Shown here in pieces: positions 46,550 to 55,456 of a stretch of 64,000 nucleotides of DNA. Numbering within the stretch: the stretch's first letter is position 1; each line of letters begins with the position of its first letter. The position numbers and the translations under genes are program-made. The notes beneath the pieces were generated by a model. The model was not told the DNA's origin. It was given only the letters and a program-made list of their open reading frames with translations, and did not search any database. The DNA comes from an uncultured bacterium (GTDB lineage: Bacteria > Bacteroidota > Bacteroidia > Chitinophagales > Chitinophagaceae), in the NCBI GenBank assembly GCA_903920455.1, contig CAIXLY010000077.1:1-64000 (forward strand), written 5' to 3'.

Positions 46550-49500
46550 TTGATCAACTACCCCCATATTAAGCAGCTTATCAAGCCTGTGAAACTTATT
46601 CTGTTTCGGCTCATTCCAATATTATTATTGCTCAGCACGCAAGATGCATCCGCACAGGTAGTGGCCAATTTCTCTTATGAAAAACCAGTTTGTTTCATTG
46701 ATGGCGCAGGGGTAATTGTTAAGTTCAAGGATGAGTCTTATTCTCTGAATGGCTATCCAATAGTTGAATGGGTATGGAATAAGGGCGATGGGAGTCCTGA
46801 TTTGCCTAACAAGAAAGACCCATCACCGGAGTGGACATACGATAATCCTGGAGTATATCGTGTGACGCTCACTGTGAGAAATCTTGCCAATGACCAGCCT
46901 GGGTTCATTACTCAACTGGTGCTTGTTTATCCTCCTGTCATCGTAAACTTCAGTTCCAACATCAATGTGGGATGTAATCCGCTTACTGTGTTATTGTCTG
47001 ATTTATCTGCTCCTGAATCCTTAGTAGATGGTGTAACTGGCAGTTCCTATATTAATAAAATAAAAAATTGGACCTGGGATTTTGGTGATGGAGTTCAAAG
47101 CAATACGCTGACCAGCACTGTTTCACATACCTACACCAACTCTGGTAATTTTAGAGTGAGGCTTTTCATTGAAACTGAAGGCGGGTGTAAGGCATTCGGT
47201 GAATCTGCTCCTGATTTTATACAAGTTGAAGAAAAAGTAAAAGCTAACTTTTACTTGCCAGTACCCGACATCTGTAAATTTCCTGTCAAGGTAAATGCCT
47301 CCAACCTCTCGGAAGGTGCAATTTCCTATAAGTGGAATGTGACTGGACCAGGCTTGGCCAATTTGTCTGATGATGCGGTTGCTGAGCCTGAGATAAGTTT
47401 TTCGCAACCGGGAACCTACAAAGTGCAGTTGGAAGCAACAGGAGCCAATAATTGTGGTGATGTATATGAACTTGATTATGTTATTTCACCAAGTCCATCT
47501 TCAGCTCAATTTAGCAGCCCACTTTCGGCCTGTCCAAATACCAACGTACCATTTATCAATACATCCACCGCTCCAACGATTACCAATGCATGGTATGTAA
47601 ATGATGTGTTGGTCGCTACTTCAAAAAATCTAACCCACCAGTTTAATACTGATGGTATAAACAAGGTTCGTCTTGAATCCTTAATCGGTTCTTGTCAGTA
47701 TACCCTTGAAAAGGACATTGAAATTTATCCAGTGCCAGTTGTGGATTTCGAAGCAGATATCTATACAGGCTGCAACACTCCACTAGTAGTGAAATTTAAG
47801 GACTTGACACCCGGAAACATTGTTGAAAGGATTTGGGAGTTTAACGATCAGATTACACCATATAAAAGAACATCAAATGAGATAACGCATACCTATTACA
47901 AAACTGGGTCGTACTATCCTGTGTTAACTGTAATTACTGACAAGCTTTGTCGAGTAAAAAAAATGTCCAGCACACCAATTTTAATTCAACTGCCTAAAAT
48001 TATCAGTAGTAATCTTCCGGACAGTGGATGTGTTGGAATGGAAATCACCCCCAACGTCACATTTAACATCCAAGCTGATATCACTGAATGGATTTGGGAA
48101 GTAGTGGATGAAAATGGAGTAGATGTATATACAAGTACACTAGAAAGTCCAGGTTCATTTCGATTTGATGATAGGGGTATTTATACCGTTAATTTGACAA
48201 TCAAGGCATCCCAATTCTGTGAGAAGTCCTACAGCTGGCCGGTTAAAGTCGGCATTCAGCCCCAACCTTTCACCATCTATCCCGACAAACTTGAAGATTG
48301 CGCAAATTCAACGTTCAAATTTTTTTACGACGGCACTGGTCCAGAGCCCACAACCTTTAAATGGAAATTTTCATCATCAGACTCTTCTTTTGAAAAAAGT
48401 CCTTCAAGAATATTTAAGGAGCTCGGTCCAAAGGATGTAACATTAACTGTATTTGACAACGGCTGCCCTTTGTCTGTTACTGAAATTGGAATGATTAATA
48501 TTAAAGGAGTTGTAGGCGACTTTAAAGTCAACAACGATTGTGCTAATCCTTTGGAGCCTCAATTTGAAGACAAGTCTTTAGGCAATATTGAAACTTGGAA
48601 GTGGACATTTGGAGATGGTTCGCCTGCGAAAGAATATACTGCCTATGAGCCGCCATTTATACATGCTTTCACTAACCCCGACAAGTATGAGATTACACTT
48701 ACTGTAACTGGAGAGGGATGTGTTTTTAGCGAATCATTAAATATTACAGTGGCCAATGAAAAGGCGATCGACTTTTCCACAACACTACCAGTGTGTCTTT
48801 CAGCTGGGTCCACTACCTTGCAGGCCACAAAAAATAGTCCAAGTTTTGTCAAGGATTATTATTGGGATTTGGGTTGTGAATATAGGCCTGTTCCAGATGA
48901 AGATAATTTTGAGTTGATGTTTGCTCGACCCTGCGGATCTGATCCAACTTACCTCAGGGGCAGCTATCCGATGCGGGTTAAAATCATTGATGTCAATGGA
49001 TGTATTTATGAAAGCCCAATTAAAGATGTATATATCGGAGGCCCCATTGCAAAAATTTCTGAAATTACTTCTCTTTCTGGGTGTGAAGATTTAACGGTAA
49101 AATTTGAGGACAATTCCGATGTTGATCCTAACGTACAAATCCAAAGTCGAATATGGAATTTTGGTGATGGTACCAGTCAGGATATTTTATCAGGGCCTAT
49201 CTCCCATGTCTTTTCAAATCTTGGTACTTCGCCCGTTAGCATGACAGTATCAGATGAACAAGGGTGTTCATCTACCAGTGGTATACTCGAAGTGAATACG
49301 TCGAGGATAGATATAGATTTCAGTGCAGCACAAACTTCCAGTTGTATTGACAAGAATATTCAATTTGAACCAATAACTCCAAATCCACTAACATCTTATA
49401 ACTGGGAATTCGGCGATGGATGGGCATCAACATTGTCTAGTCCCAAAGTTGCGTATGCTGCATCAGGACGAAAGTCTGTTCGGTTAACTGTAAGAGATGG

Positions 49501-51547
49501 ATATGGATGTGAGGCTACAGTCTTTAAGGATAATTATATTGAAATAGATATGCCGGTTGCGAACTTTTCTGCAGTAACGAATACTGCAGACTGTCCACCC
49601 TTTGATGCACAATTTAATTTTGAGGGTCAATATGCAGAGCGTTTTGAATGGACCTTTGGAGATGGCTCAAGGTCAACGCTTCCAAATCCCAATCACATCT
49701 ATACCAGTGGCGGTAATTATTCTGTAATCCTCAAGGTAGTAAGTCCGGGTGGGTGTCAGGCAGTTTCCGCCCCGTATCCAATCGAGGTAAGTGGCCCTGT
49801 TGGAACAGCTTCGTTTGATGCATTTTCTTGTGAACCTTTTGATGCTTTGCTTAACGTATCCTCAACCTCAGCGCAATTTGTCATTATTGATTATGGGGAT
49901 GGGGAAGTGACGGATCGCTTGCCTTATCAAGTTCAGTTTTCTCATCGATATACCGATACAGGGTTTTTTCAACCGAAAGTTTTCTTATCAAATAATGAAG
50001 GCTGCATTGTTCGTCTCCCAGTAAACAATGGCATCAAAACTGTTGATGTACAAGCAGTGTTCAAGCCCGATAATAATATCTTCTGCCAAAGTGGAAATGT
50101 AAGTTTTTCTGATCTCTCACTTACAAATGATCAATTTGTTTCGTGGGATTGGACAATGGGGGATGGAGCCACTGAGTCAGGAAAAAATGTTTCTCATTTT
50201 TATAATCAACCGGGTATTTATGATGTGAAGCTGGTGGTGAAAACGCTGTTGGGTTGTGTTGGCAGTGTTGCGCGTACTGCACTCATCAAGGTTAAGGAAA
50301 ATCCTCAAGTAGACATCATTGTTTCAAGGCCGATTATTTGTGAAGACGAAGCCGTCACATTCACAATACAAGAAATATCATCTGCCAGTCCAATTGTTAA
50401 TTGGTTTTGGGATTTTACCAATGGGAATAGTTCTAGCCTTCAAGCACCTTCTTCACAGTCATTCAGAAAACAGGGAATTTATCCGGTTCGACTTTATGTG
50501 ACTGACGCAGAGGGATGCAGAGATACAGCATTGATTGATTATCAAGTCAATCCATTGCCCGAACTGGATGCAGGGGCTGACATACAATTGTGCTTGGGCA
50601 CTCCTCTGCAATTGAATCCCTCCGGTGCTCAAATTTATCAGTGGTTTGCAGGACCAACACTAAGTTGTACTGATTGTGAAAATCCCTTCATCAATCCATC
50701 AGATGATGCAAAGTACTTCGTTAAGGGAACTTCCGTCGATGGATGTATTAGCTACGATTCGATATATGTTGAAGTGGTAGGCCCTTCTACAGTCTCTGCC
50801 ATTGCCGACACCGTGCTATGTTTTGGTGATGAGTTAGAGCTTAGGGCAACTGGAACAGCCAACTATAGCTGGTCGCCAGCAGTTGGGTTAAGTGCAACTG
50901 ATATTGCCAATCCTAAAGCTAGCCCACTTCAAAACACAATATATACGGTCACGGGATCCGACCCTTATCATTGTTTTGTTACAACAGATGAAGTGGAAGT
51001 CAGGGTCAATCCGATTCCAGAAGTATATGCAGGTGCAGACACCACCATGATGGCAGGGTATCCATTTCAACTTCGTCCGGTTTTCTCTAATGATGTAACA
51101 AAGATTCAGTGGGAGCCTTCAACTTTCTTGAACTGCTCTGACTGCAGGAGTCCGATTTGTAATCCTTCCTTCTCTGCAACATATACCCTCTTTGCATACA
51201 ATGATTTTGGGTGTGTCTCAAAAGATGTAATCAATGTCTTTGCAACATGTACTAGAGAGAATCTTTTCATCCCCAATACTTTTTCTCCAAATGGTGATGG
51301 TGTAAATGAGGTGTTCTTTCCCAGGGGACGTGGCATAGAAAAAATAAAGTCACTAAAAATATTCAGCAGATGGGGGCAGCTGGTCTATAGCAAAGAAAAC
51401 TTTTTTGCCAATGACCAAGGTGCGGGATGGAATGGGAAGCGTTCAGGGCTGGATGTTTCAACTGATGTATATGTTTATATGATTGACTTGGTATGCGAAA
51501 ATGGAAATATCATCACATTAAAAGGAGATATTGCATTAGTAAGATGA
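46550..51547 (+). CDS. Giant multi-PKD surface protein with T9SS type B C-terminal domain
   Basis: This protein of about 1660 residues has a signal peptide (KLILFRLIPILLLLSTQDASAQ) and about a dozen PKD-like domains, seen as WTWDFGDGVQ, WKWTFGDGSP, RIWNFGDGTS, YNWEFGDGWA, FEWTFGDGSR, WDWTMGDGA and WFWDFTNGNS. Two Ig-like segments around PELDAGADIQLCLGTPLQLNP and PEVYAGADTTMMAG follow, then a C-terminal type B sorting domain (FIPNTFSPNGDGVNEVFFPRG ... GDIALVR). It is probably an adhesin or filament secreted by T9SS. The annotated start is TTG 46550; GTG 46589 directly before KLILFRLI is an equally good start and no ATG is available. Its stop overlaps the following PorP start. Confidence 0.87.
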   Translation: MINYPHIKQLIKPVKLILFRLIPILLLLSTQDASAQVVANFSYEKPVCFIDGAGVIVKFKDESYSLNGYPIVEWVWNKGDGSPDLPNKKDPSPEWTYDNPGVYRVTLTVRNLANDQPGFITQLVLVYPPVIVNFSSNINVGCNPLTVLLSDLSAPESLVDGVTGSSYINKIKNWTWDFGDGVQSNTLTSTVSHTYTNSGNFRVRLFIETEGGCKAFGESAPDFIQVEEKVKANFYLPVPDICKFPVKVNASNLSEGAISYKWNVTGPGLANLSDDAVAEPEISFSQPGTYKVQLEATGANNCGDVYELDYVISPSPSSAQFSSPLSACPNTNVPFINTSTAPTITNAWYVNDVLVATSKNLTHQFNTDGINKVRLESLIGSCQYTLEKDIEIYPVPVVDFEADIYTGCNTPLVVKFKDLTPGNIVERIWEFNDQITPYKRTSNEITHTYYKTGSYYPVLTVITDKLCRVKKMSSTPILIQLPKIISSNLPDSGCVGMEITPNVTFNIQADITEWIWEVVDENGVDVYTSTLESPGSFRFDDRGIYTVNLTIKASQFCEKSYSWPVKVGIQPQPFTIYPDKLEDCANSTFKFFYDGTGPEPTTFKWKFSSSDSSFEKSPSRIFKELGPKDVTLTVFDNGCPLSVTEIGMINIKGVVGDFKVNNDCANPLEPQFEDKSLGNIETWKWTFGDGSPAKEYTAYEPPFIHAFTNPDKYEITLTVTGEGCVFSESLNITVANEKAIDFSTTLPVCLSAGSTTLQATKNSPSFVKDYYWDLGCEYRPVPDEDNFELMFARPCGSDPTYLRGSYPMRVKIIDVNGCIYESPIKDVYIGGPIAKISEITSLSGCEDLTVKFEDNSDVDPNVQIQSRIWNFGDGTSQDILSGPISHVFSNLGTSPVSMTVSDEQGCSSTSGILEVNTSRIDIDFSAAQTSSCIDKNIQFEPITPNPLTSYNWEFGDGWASTLSSPKVAYAASGRKSVRLTVRDGYGCEATVFKDNYIEIDMPVANFSAVTNTADCPPFDAQFNFEGQYAERFEWTFGDGSRSTLPNPNHIYTSGGNYSVILKVVSPGGCQAVSAPYPIEVSGPVGTASFDAFSCEPFDALLNVSSTSAQFVIIDYGDGEVTDRLPYQVQFSHRYTDTGFFQPKVFLSNNEGCIVRLPVNNGIKTVDVQAVFKPDNNIFCQSGNVSFSDLSLTNDQFVSWDWTMGDGATESGKNVSHFYNQPGIYDVKLVVKTLLGCVGSVARTALIKVKENPQVDIIVSRPIICEDEAVTFTIQEISSASPIVNWFWDFTNGNSSSLQAPSSQSFRKQGIYPVRLYVTDAEGCRDTALIDYQVNPLPELDAGADIQLCLGTPLQLNPSGAQIYQWFAGPTLSCTDCENPFINPSDDAKYFVKGTSVDGCISYDSIYVEVVGPSTVSAIADTVLCFGDELELRATGTANYSWSPAVGLSATDIANPKASPLQNTIYTVTGSDPYHCFVTTDEVEVRVNPIPEVYAGADTTMMAGYPFQLRPVFSNDVTKIQWEPSTFLNCSDCRSPICNPSFSATYTLFAYNDFGCVSKDVINVFATCTRENLFIPNTFSPNGDGVNEVFFPRGRGIEKIKSLKIFSRWGQLVYSKENFFANDQGAGWNGKRSGLDVSTDVYVYMIDLVCENGNIITLKGDIALVR

Positions 51548-52572
51548 TGATAGGGAGAAAACATATCAGGTATTTAATGCTCGCTCTCATGGGGAGTATC
51601 TTTTTTGTCGGTAATGAGCTTCATGCACAAGACCTTCACTTTTCTCAATTTTTTGAGGCGCCATTGCTTCGAAATCCTGCATTGGCAGGTTTGTTTGAAG
51701 GGGATGTTAGGGTGCAGGGAGTACATAGGAGCCAGTGGAACAGCATTTCTTATCCATTTCAAACCAGCTCAATCAACGCTGAGTATAAGTTTCATTTGGG
51801 TAGCGGTGAGGATTTTATGACCGCTGGTGGACAGGCCATGCTCGACAAGGCGGGTACTGTGCAATTGAAAACAGTGCATATGCTTCCAGCACTAACTTTT
51901 CATAAGTCGCTCAGTCAACGCAGAAACACGTATCTCTCAATTGGATTTATGGGGGGATTGGTAAGACGCGGACTCGACCGCTCAAGGGTTACTACAAATA
52001 GTCAGTATGATGGATTTTATTTTAATGGGGCACTGCCCGATGGGGAAACTTTTTTAGCTACGTACTCATACCTCGATATGTCTGTTGGGATGAGCTTTAA
52101 CAGTACCTTGGGCGCAGACGATCAACATAATTTTTTTGTAGGCATTGCCTATCATCATTTCAACAAGCCGGTAAGTTCCTTTTATAAAAATGTAACACAT
52201 CTTCCAAAATTTGTGTTGTCTGGCGGTTTGAAAATCAATATTGATGAGTACAGTTACTTTACACTCCATGGTGACCTGAGTAGTCAGAATCCTTTTAAGG
52301 AGGCAGTAGGGGGTGGAATTTTTTCAAAGCGAATTGGAGATCCTGCTGAATCTTTTTATACGGTTCATGCAGGGTTATTTTATCGATACAACGATGCATT
52401 AGTTCCGATGTTGAAATTTGATGTGCATAAAATATCTGTGGGCATTACCTATGACATCAATACGTCTTCACTGGCTTCAGCGAGCAAAAACAGAGGTGGC
52501 TTTGAGCTTTCATTGTCGTATATCACTTCAAGACCACGTAAGGCACAGACCATTCATTGCCCAACATTTTAA
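51544..52572 (+). CDS. PorP/SprF family type IX secretion membrane protein, second copy
   Basis: This 342-residue PorP/SprF barrel protein has a signal peptide (YLMLALMGSIFFVGNELHAQ) and the mature N-terminus DLHFSQFFEAPLLRNPALAGLF. ATG 51544 overlaps the TGA of the PKD gene (ATGATGA), so the two are translationally coupled, which strongly suggests the PKD protein is its client. The ORF-track start 17 codons upstream lies inside that gene. It is paralogous to the gene at 26015-27130 (shared DLHFSQFF, QWNS, DGAxPxGETF and NPFKEAVGG-like blocks), so the window holds two parallel modules. Confidence 0.9.
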   Translation: MMIGRKHIRYLMLALMGSIFFVGNELHAQDLHFSQFFEAPLLRNPALAGLFEGDVRVQGVHRSQWNSISYPFQTSSINAEYKFHLGSGEDFMTAGGQAMLDKAGTVQLKTVHMLPALTFHKSLSQRRNTYLSIGFMGGLVRRGLDRSRVTTNSQYDGFYFNGALPDGETFLATYSYLDMSVGMSFNSTLGADDQHNFFVGIAYHHFNKPVSSFYKNVTHLPKFVLSGGLKINIDEYSYFTLHGDLSSQNPFKEAVGGGIFSKRIGDPAESFYTVHAGLFYRYNDALVPMLKFDVHKISVGITYDINTSSLASASKNRGGFELSLSYITSRPRKAQTIHCPTF

Positions 52573-52704
52573 AAGCACCGATCCCATTCAATTGCCAGTT
52601 GTGTCTATTCGGAGGTCAATGAACCAAAGAAGTAGTTTTTTGTTCTTACTTTCGTGCGTCTAATCAATTATTCAGTTTAACATTTAAATTTTAATATCAT
52701 TATT

Positions 52705-53175
52705 ATGAAAGTACAAAAAGGACAAGCGGCTCCAGATTTCAGCCTCTACAACACAGAAAAAACAAAGGTGAGTTTGGCTGATTACAAAGGCAAAAACCTT
52801 TTAATTCTATTTTTTCCTCAGGCATTCACCGGAGTATGCACAACAGAGCTTTGCGCCGTTCGTGATTCCCTTGATGTATATGCCAACCTACATGCTGACG
52901 TAGTTGGGATATCTGTAGATTCTTTGTTTACATTGGCTAAATTCAAAGAAGAACAACAGTTAAACTTCCCTCTGCTATCTGACTTTAACAAGGAGATCTC
53001 ACAGGCATATGGTGCCTTCTATGATGATTTCGTTTTTGACATGAAAGGAGTTTCTCGTAGGGCTGCCTTTGTGGTTGACAAGCAAGGTATTGTTCAGTAC
53101 GCTGAAGTGCTTGAAAGTGCAGGAGATCTACCAAATTTTGAGTCAATTAAAGCGGCATTGGCTGATTTGGGTTGA
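52705..53175 (+). CDS. Peroxiredoxin (AhpC/TSA family)
   Basis: This 156-residue thiol peroxidase has the peroxidatic Cys45 in FFPQAFTGVCTTELCAVRD, preceded by the conserved Pro/Thr of the PxxxTxxC motif. A second cysteine five residues later (Cys50) gives the C-x4-C spacing of PrxQ/BCP-type enzymes, while the FTGVCTTELC wording resembles AhpE. The subgroup is uncertain. No signal peptide is present, so it is cytoplasmic and reduces hydrogen peroxide or organic peroxides. It is monocistronic, with a strong terminator 20 nt after the stop. Confidence 0.92.
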   Translation: MKVQKGQAAPDFSLYNTEKTKVSLADYKGKNLLILFFPQAFTGVCTTELCAVRDSLDVYANLHADVVGISVDSLFTLAKFKEEQQLNFPLLSDFNKEISQAYGAFYDDFVFDMKGVSRRAAFVVDKQGIVQYAEVLESAGDLPNFESIKAALADLG

Positions 53176-53194
53176 TGCTTAAATGTAGTTTAGT

Positions 53195-53229
53195 GAAAGC
53201 CGTGCTGTCCAGTACGGCTTTCTTTTTTT
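53195..53229 (+). terminator. Intrinsic terminator after the peroxiredoxin gene
   Basis: GAAAGCCGTGCT, loop GTCC, AGTACGGCTTTC forms a 12-bp stem with one G-U pair and is followed by seven T residues. Confidence 0.9.
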
Positions 53230-53262
53230 AAAAAACCATAACTTCGCTCTATTATAATCTAC

Positions 53263-53595
53263 ATGAGGCTTTTTGTTTCCATATTATTCATCTTGTTTGT
53301 GCTTGAGGGAAAGTCCCAGATTAAGCAGGTAAACTTTGATGACCATACTCGGAGAACAAGCATTTATCCCAATCCTGCCCGTTCATTTTTGCAGATACAA
53401 TACAAGCCCTCTTCTGAATTGCCTTATGTTCTGGTTGTCTATAACTTTTTAGGTAAAAAGCAGCTAGAGATCTCCAAGCCTACAAGCAATGTGTATGTTG
53501 ATCTTGCAGAATTTAGACGCGGGATTTATATTTTCCAGTTTCGCGACAGCAATGGTCGCATCATCGATTCTGGAAAATTTCAGGTTGAGAAGTAG
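53263..53595 (+). CDS. Small exported protein consisting almost only of a T9SS type A sorting domain
   Basis: This 110-residue protein has a signal peptide (MRLFVSILFILFVLEGKSQ), about 12 linker residues, and then a complete type A C-terminal sorting domain: SIYPNPARSFLQIQY, VVYNFLGKKQLEI, VDLAEFRRGIYIFQF and the closing GKFQVEK. Such domains normally end much larger cargo proteins and are removed on secretion. Here no cargo domain is present. It is bounded by the peroxiredoxin terminator and a convergent methyltransferase gene, so it is unlikely to be the tail of a neighbouring gene. It may be a remnant of a larger substrate or a genuine mini-substrate. Confidence 0.8.
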   Translation: MRLFVSILFILFVLEGKSQIKQVNFDDHTRRTSIYPNPARSFLQIQYKPSSELPYVLVVYNFLGKKQLEISKPTSNVYVDLAEFRRGIYIFQFRDSNGRIIDSGKFQVEK

Positions 53596-53598
53596 CTT

Positions 53599-54768
53599 CT
53601 ACAAAACCTGAACAATCAAAAATTTTAGGTAGTTGGTGTTTTCCAAATTGCGCATTATCGGATGATCTGCAGATTGTGAATGATACACCACTTGTCTCAG
53701 TGTTCTTCTCGCATCTCTTGCTGCCATCTCAATGACTTCATAAAACATATCGGGTGTAACCAAATTGGTGCATGAAGAAGTTACAAGAAAGCCTCCTGGT
53801 TTTATAAGTTTCATACCCCTCAGATTAATCTCCTTATATCCGCTGATTGCATTTTGGATATTTTCTCTTGTCTTGGTGAATGAGGGGGGATCTAGCATGA
53901 CCACATCCCATTGTTTTCCTTCTTTACTCCATTGTTTCAGCGCATCAAAAGCATTGATGGCCTGAAAGCTAATGTTTGTCAAGTTGTTCAATTCCGCATT
54001 TTCCCTGGCCTGTGCCACTGCTTTTTCTGAAATATCAAGTCCAAGTACTTGTTTGGCACCGTAGTGTGCTGCATGGATTTCAAATGTACCCGTATAGCAA
54101 AAGGCACCCAGCACATCAGCTCCTTTTACAATATGTTCAAGGGCTTTTCGGTTGTCTCGTTGGTCAAGAAAATATCCTGTTTTTTGTCCATTTTCAATAT
54201 CTACAATAAACTTCAATCCATTTTCAACAATAGGAACCTTGGTGTCAAAGGGGGCAGAGAGAAATCCTTTCTTTTGCTCCATTCCTTCCAGCTCCCTGAT
54301 CGGAACGTCGTTGCGCTCATAGATTCCTTTTGGAGAAAATATTTTTTCAATGGCTTCGCATATTTCTGTTTTCCAAACATCAATCCCAAGCGCCAATGTC
54401 TGAATCACAAAGTAGTCGTTAAACTTATCAATAATAAGTTGAGAAAGTCCATCGGCTTCTCCAAATACCAATCTGCAGTTTTCAGTGTAGCCAATTTTTT
54501 TTCTATACTCCCAGGCGCCAAGAATCTTTCTGTAAAAAAAATCCTTGTTTATTTCCTCGTTTTTATCTCTTGTCAGTAGTCTGACCGGAATCCTCGACAC
54601 TGGATTCACATAGCCCTTGCCAATAAACTTCCTGTCGTATCCTAGTACTTCAGCAATCTCCCCTGCTTTCAACTCATCGTCCATCAGATCTATCTCATTT
54701 GAATAAATCCAGGGATGTCCGTAAGCTACCCTTGTGCTGATCTTTCTTTTCAATACCACTTTCTTCAT
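53599..54768 (-). CDS. RlmI-like class I SAM-dependent rRNA methyltransferase
   Basis: This 389-residue protein has an N-terminal PUA domain (about 1-75, KRKISTRVAYGHPWIYSNEIDLM), an EEHEE-like linker with QTLALGIDVWK, the segment GQKTGYFLDQRDNRKAL, and the methyltransferase core GAFCYTGTFEIHAAHYGA (SAM site) and VMLDPPSFTKTR. This is the architecture of RlmI, which makes m5C1962 in 23S rRNA. The exact target base is inferred. A TATCTTTG box ends 4 nt before the start codon. It is convergent with the T9SS mini-protein, 3 nt away. Confidence 0.9.
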   Translation of the reverse strand: MKKVVLKRKISTRVAYGHPWIYSNEIDLMDDELKAGEIAEVLGYDRKFIGKGYVNPVSRIPVRLLTRDKNEEINKDFFYRKILGAWEYRKKIGYTENCRLVFGEADGLSQLIIDKFNDYFVIQTLALGIDVWKTEICEAIEKIFSPKGIYERNDVPIRELEGMEQKKGFLSAPFDTKVPIVENGLKFIVDIENGQKTGYFLDQRDNRKALEHIVKGADVLGAFCYTGTFEIHAAHYGAKQVLGLDISEKAVAQARENAELNNLTNISFQAINAFDALKQWSKEGKQWDVVMLDPPSFTKTRENIQNAISGYKEINLRGMKLIKPGGFLVTSSCTNLVTPDMFYEVIEMAARDARRTLRQVVYHSQSADHPIMRNLENTNYLKFLIVQVL

Positions 54769-54772
54769 GCTG

Positions 54773-54780
54773 CAAAGATA
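54773..54780 (-). promoter_or_regulatory. Candidate -7 box abutting the RlmI-like start codon
   Basis: TATCTTTG on the minus strand exactly matches TAnnTTTG and ends 4 nt before ATG 54768. No -33 TTTG is found at the standard distance. Confidence 0.4.
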
Positions 54781-54895
54781 AACTTTCGTTTAAAAGCCGG
54801 AGATTTGCATTTCTAGAGTGAAAAACCCGACAATTTGGCTTGTTCTCTTAGGATGGCAGGCCATTTGAGCGAATAAACTTGCAAATTCTTAGATT

Positions 54896-55429
54896 ATGGA
54901 AGAACAAGAAAACCTTAACAAGGAGGAACAATTGTCAGATTCTCAAGCAGAAGAAACAATGGTTACCCCAGAAGCTGGAACTGAAATTGATCAGTTAAAA
55001 AAAGAGCTGGACGAGCAAAAAGAGAAGTTTATCAGGATCTATGCTGAATTTGATAACTACAAAAGGCGAAGCGCTAAAGAGCGGGTTGAGCTTATTCAAA
55101 CTGCCGGGCGTGAGGTGCTCCAATCTCTTTTGGAAGTATTGGATGACAGTGAAAGGGCTGAAAGCCAACTGCAAAAAACAGAGGACCTTGCCCAAATCAG
55201 AGAAGGTGTTCAACTTGTTTTTGCAAAATTTAGAAACATCATGCACTCGAAAGGGCTAAAGGAAATGAAATCAATTGGGGAGGAGTTTAACCCAGATTTT
55301 CACGAGGCCATCACTGAAATTCCTGTACAGGATGAATTCATGAAAGGCAAGGTTGTTGACCAAGTTGAGAAAGGATACACATTGAATGATAAAATAATTC
55401 GCTTCGCGAAAGTAGTGGTTGGAAAATAG
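54896..55429 (+). CDS. grpE: GrpE nucleotide exchange factor
   Basis: This 177-residue cochaperone releases ADP from DnaK. It has an acidic disordered N-terminus (NKEEQLSDSQAEETM), a long coiled coil (IDQLKKELDEQKEKFIRIYAEFDNYKRRSAKER) and the C-terminal beta domain (GEEFNPDFHEAITEIPV ... VDQVEKGYTLNDKIIRFAKVVVGK), all in normal order and length. It is followed 27 nt later by dnaJ on the same strand. dnaK is not in the window. Confidence 0.96.
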   Translation: MEEQENLNKEEQLSDSQAEETMVTPEAGTEIDQLKKELDEQKEKFIRIYAEFDNYKRRSAKERVELIQTAGREVLQSLLEVLDDSERAESQLQKTEDLAQIREGVQLVFAKFRNIMHSKGLKEMKSIGEEFNPDFHEAITEIPVQDEFMKGKVVDQVEKGYTLNDKIIRFAKVVVGK

Positions 55430-55456
55430 ACTCCCTTGGAGCAATAAAAATAGCAT

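Noticed and set aside
52573-52704. Region between the second PorP and the peroxiredoxin gene, including a TACTTTCG box and an ATG-initiated ORF running through it (52418-52663)
   Set aside because: The ORF is a shadow of the PorP gene end and the box has no -33 partner, so no feature is claimed.
54049-54579. 176-codon plus-strand ORF inside the RlmI-like gene
   Set aside because: It lies fully antisense to a well-recognised methyltransferase and its composition looks like a reverse-frame artefact.
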